Source: Artocarpus heterophyllus
Taxonomy: Eukaryota; Streptophyta; Magnoliopsida; Rosales; Moraceae
Direction: 5' to 3'
NCBI GenBank assembly: GCA_025403435.1
Contig: CM046348.1
Location: 10,968,606 to 11,032,605, forward strand
DNA length: 64,000 bases
Of the stretch, positions 61,727-64,000 are shown piece after piece. A model generated the notes under the pieces. That model saw only the letters and a program-made list of their open reading frames with translations, was not told the origin of the DNA and searched no databases. The number at the start of each line of letters is the position of its first letter. The stretch's first letter is position 1. Both the position numbers and the translations under genes were made by a program.

Positions 61727-63049
61727 GCAAGGATGCTTTCACTTTTAGTCCAGATATTTTACTTCCAGGAAAAAAAAAAAAAAAATCCAGATATTTTACC
61801 AACCATTCTCAAACGCAATAATAATAATAATAATAATACACGCCCTGAAAAAAAAAAATGAAAATTGCCCCACTTCTAGCAATATTAACCAACGCTTCTA
61901 AAGCCGCTCTGTTTTTATTGACTTTGATCCATTCTGATAATAGAGGTTCCAAATCACATGGAGTAGAATATGAGCTCTTGGTGAAAGTTTGCTCGACAGT
62001 TAAGACACGTGAATCTCATGCAATGTAAATAAGTCGACATTATTCGTCATGCAACCAAAATCCAACAGATTAGCTTTATTAATCGACGAAGCTTTGAAAG
62101 AGTTATAACCTGTCATTCTACTCAGGGACTCATCCGAAAAAGCCCATAGAACTTCTTAAATGCCATGACATGAACAAGTAGCCGAAACAATTGCCATAAT
62201 CCATAGGGTCCACAACTAATTATTATAAGAACAGAAGTTTACTTAATTAATCAGGTGAGAAACACACGAAAGAATGACCTTCATCTCAAAATTACTCTCT
62301 GCGAACTGGCATAATTTCGGCCATTTAAGGAGTTTGTGCATATATATTTAAGTGAATATACATTTCATAAGATTTAGAGACTGGAGATATCAGAAGATTT
62401 AATGGAAATTAATATGTTATATTTCACAAGATTTAGAGACTAGAGATGTCAGAAGATTTCATTGAAATTAATATGTCGTTGGAAGATAAGAAAGAATTAA
62501 TAAATAAACAATAATAGAGAAGAAAAGAAAACAGTGTTCTTAATATTCAAAAAAAAAAAAAAAATCTTACAGAAAAAACATAAAAGTCTCTTATCAGTCT
62601 AAAAAACTGGAAATTTCATGGAAGTTTCTCTTTCTAACTAGAAACAAATCCTAAAAGGGTCGTCACTATTTTCCAAAAAAAAAAAATTGTTATTATAATT
62701 TTTGACTTGGGGATAATTAATTTGAGACATTAGAGATTATCTTTTTAACACGGCAAAAAGATTTGAAAAATCAAAGCTATTAAAGTCAACTTCTAACTTC
62801 AATTCAATTTTCCTTGCATGCAAGTTTTAGTCTTCGCTTGTCAGGAGACGACTAGAAAAATCAACATTGTCACGTCGAGGCACCTTGTTAATTACGGTTC
62901 CTAATTGAAGGGAAACTTGTATCTAAAATGATGAACGAACTTCATTTTGGTAGCCTCAGGTACTGAAAGAGGTTCACTGTGAAATCTGATACAAACGATT
63001 GCAAGTGGTTTCTGACAAAACAACATTTCTTGATTTTGTCATACCAAGT
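61727..63049 (+). promoter_or_regulatory. Upstream region of the intact CrRLK1L gene
   Basis: Homologous to 5822-8089 but shorter, with a single copy of the ~500-bp proximal segment. An ATA/AAT microsatellite lies at about 61819-61839. The 5' untranslated region is expected just before 63050. No defined promoter element is called. Confidence 0.6.
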
Positions 63050-64000
63050 ATGAAGAACGCCTACAGCAAATATCTTGGTCCCCAAAGCCTGCTGACAATT
63101 TCCCTGGCACTCTACGACATCCTCCTCCTATTCATTGCTCCTTTGATCGCTATGGCGGAGCCACTTCCTTACAACCCTGTGGACAACATAGCCATCGCCT
63201 GTGGCTCTTCAGGAAACTTGTCGGCAATCGATGGACGGAGATGGTATGGAGACATAAACTCAACATTTGTTTCCTTAGCAGACCAAAATGAAGCTTCTAT
63301 CTCCTTGGCAGTTGTTGAGCTAGCAAGAGAAGTTGATTCTATCCCTTACACAACTGCTCGGCTCTCACACTCAGAATTCACTTACTTGATACCAGTAAGT
63401 ACTCCTGGCCCAAAGTTCATAAGGCTTTACTTCTACTCTGGTGCATACCAAAATTTTGACCCCTCCAATGCCATCTTCTCTGTGAAAGCCCATCAATTTG
63501 TCCTCCTAAGTAACTTCAATCCTTTTCTAAATACTACGGATTCGTTTGGAAGAAAAGACATAGTTAAAGAATTCCATGTGTCCGTTGAGAAGTCAATTGT
63601 TTGCATAACATTCACTCCTTTGGTTCCGGGGTCATTTGCTTTCGTCAATGGAATTGAAGTCGTATCAACACCCTCGGATCTTTTTTTCTGGCATCCCGAT
63701 GATACTGGTCCTACGTTCGTGGGGCAACAAAGCCAGTTGCCCTTAAGAAACAACAGTATTCTGGAAAACGTATACAGGATAAACATTGGTGGAAGAGCGG
63801 TTCCTCCAGTTGAAGACACCGGTTTGTTCCGCAGTTGGGATGGCGAAAACGAAAAAGTAACTTACCTAACGGTACCAGGAACAAGTGTTTTGCCAGTTAT
63901 CGTGGAGGAGAACCTCAAATTCACAGTGATTCCACCCTACATAGCACCGACCGTAGTCTATCAGACCGCTCGGAGTATGGGGACTTATACAAATGAAACA
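63050..64000 (+). CDS. CrRLK1L (FERONIA-like) receptor kinase, N-terminal part, cut by the window edge
   Basis: 317 codons are open from ATG 63050 to the window end with no stop. Residues 1 to about 36 form a signal peptide with a leucine-rich core. PLPYNPVDNIAIACGSSGN begins the malectin-like ectodomain. Further family motifs are GRRWYGDI, YTTARLS, FTYLIPVSTPGPKFIRLYFY, FVLLSNF, KEFHVSV, ITFTPL, SFAFVNGIEVVS, YRINIGG and ARSMGTYTNET. CrRLK1L proteins are usually 800-900 residues, so membrane helix and kinase lie beyond the window. It is the intact sister of pseudogene 1, which starts with almost the same peptide. It probably works at the plasma membrane as a RALF or cell-wall sensor. That role is inferred from family only. 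Confidence 0.95.
   Translation, partial: MKNAYSKYLGPQSLLTISLALYDILLLFIAPLIAMAEPLPYNPVDNIAIACGSSGNLSAIDGRRWYGDINSTFVSLADQNEASISLAVVELAREVDSIPYTTARLSHSEFTYLIPVSTPGPKFIRLYFYSGAYQNFDPSNAIFSVKAHQFVLLSNFNPFLNTTDSFGRKDIVKEFHVSVEKSIVCITFTPLVPGSFAFVNGIEVVSTPSDLFFWHPDDTGPTFVGQQSQLPLRNNSILENVYRINIGGRAVPPVEDTGLFRSWDGENEKVTYLTVPGTSVLPVIVEENLKFTVIPPYIAPTVVYQTARSMGTYTNET

Overview
The window looks like nuclear DNA of a eudicot plant. It is AT-rich, full of plant LTR retrotransposons primed by initiator-Met tRNA, and carries plant-only gene families: CrRLK1L (FERONIA-type) malectin receptor kinases, a RALF peptide and a LOG-type protein. The species cannot be told from the sequence. Most of the 64 kb is repeat. 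The host gene content is one apparently intact RALF gene (58735-59118, minus), the first 951 bp of an intact CrRLK1L gene (63050 to the right edge, plus), and two dead CrRLK1L copies (8090-12985 and 16611-17783, with the last codons of the latter at 41378-41390).

Layout. 1-377: end of a gypsy-type LTR (called family A here). 1534-3688: an unrelated solo LTR. 5822-8089: upstream region of the first receptor-kinase pseudogene, homologous to 61727-63049 upstream of the intact gene. 8090-12985: CrRLK1L pseudogene 1, broken by frameshifts, a copia LTR fragment (8791-9060) and a family-A solo LTR (10073-12536). 16611-17783: CrRLK1L pseudogene 2 (kinase part only). A degenerate copia element (17784-41372, target-site duplication TCCGA) sits seven codons, counting the stop, before the end of its reading frame. 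The copia element was itself invaded twice: a non-autonomous long-LTR element in the form LTR-internal-LTR-internal-LTR (20176-34499, duplication TTGCT) in gag, and a family-A solo LTR (38729-41109, duplication CTAGG) in its 3' LTR. A perfect 228-bp tandem duplication (41326-41781) was then added across the right copia/host junction.

45877-54077 is the most interesting object. It is a complete, very young family-A retrotransposon on the minus strand (target-site duplication TGTCT, LTRs about 1.97 kb and almost identical, PBS and polypurine tract present). Its 4.26-kb internal region has no gag-pol. Instead it carries two intact sense-strand ORFs: a basic zinc-finger protein whose layout resembles the cysteine-rich nucleic-acid-binding proteins of carla-type plant RNA viruses, and an intronless full-length homologue of LONELY GUY (LOG), the cytokinin-activating enzyme, with changes at key active-site positions.

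54078-64000 returns to host sequence: unassigned AT-rich DNA, a RALF gene, a MULE-like element (59369-60558, 9-bp duplication) and the start of the intact CrRLK1L gene. RALF peptides are the known ligands of CrRLK1L receptors, so a candidate ligand gene and a receptor gene lie about 4 kb apart in divergent orientation.
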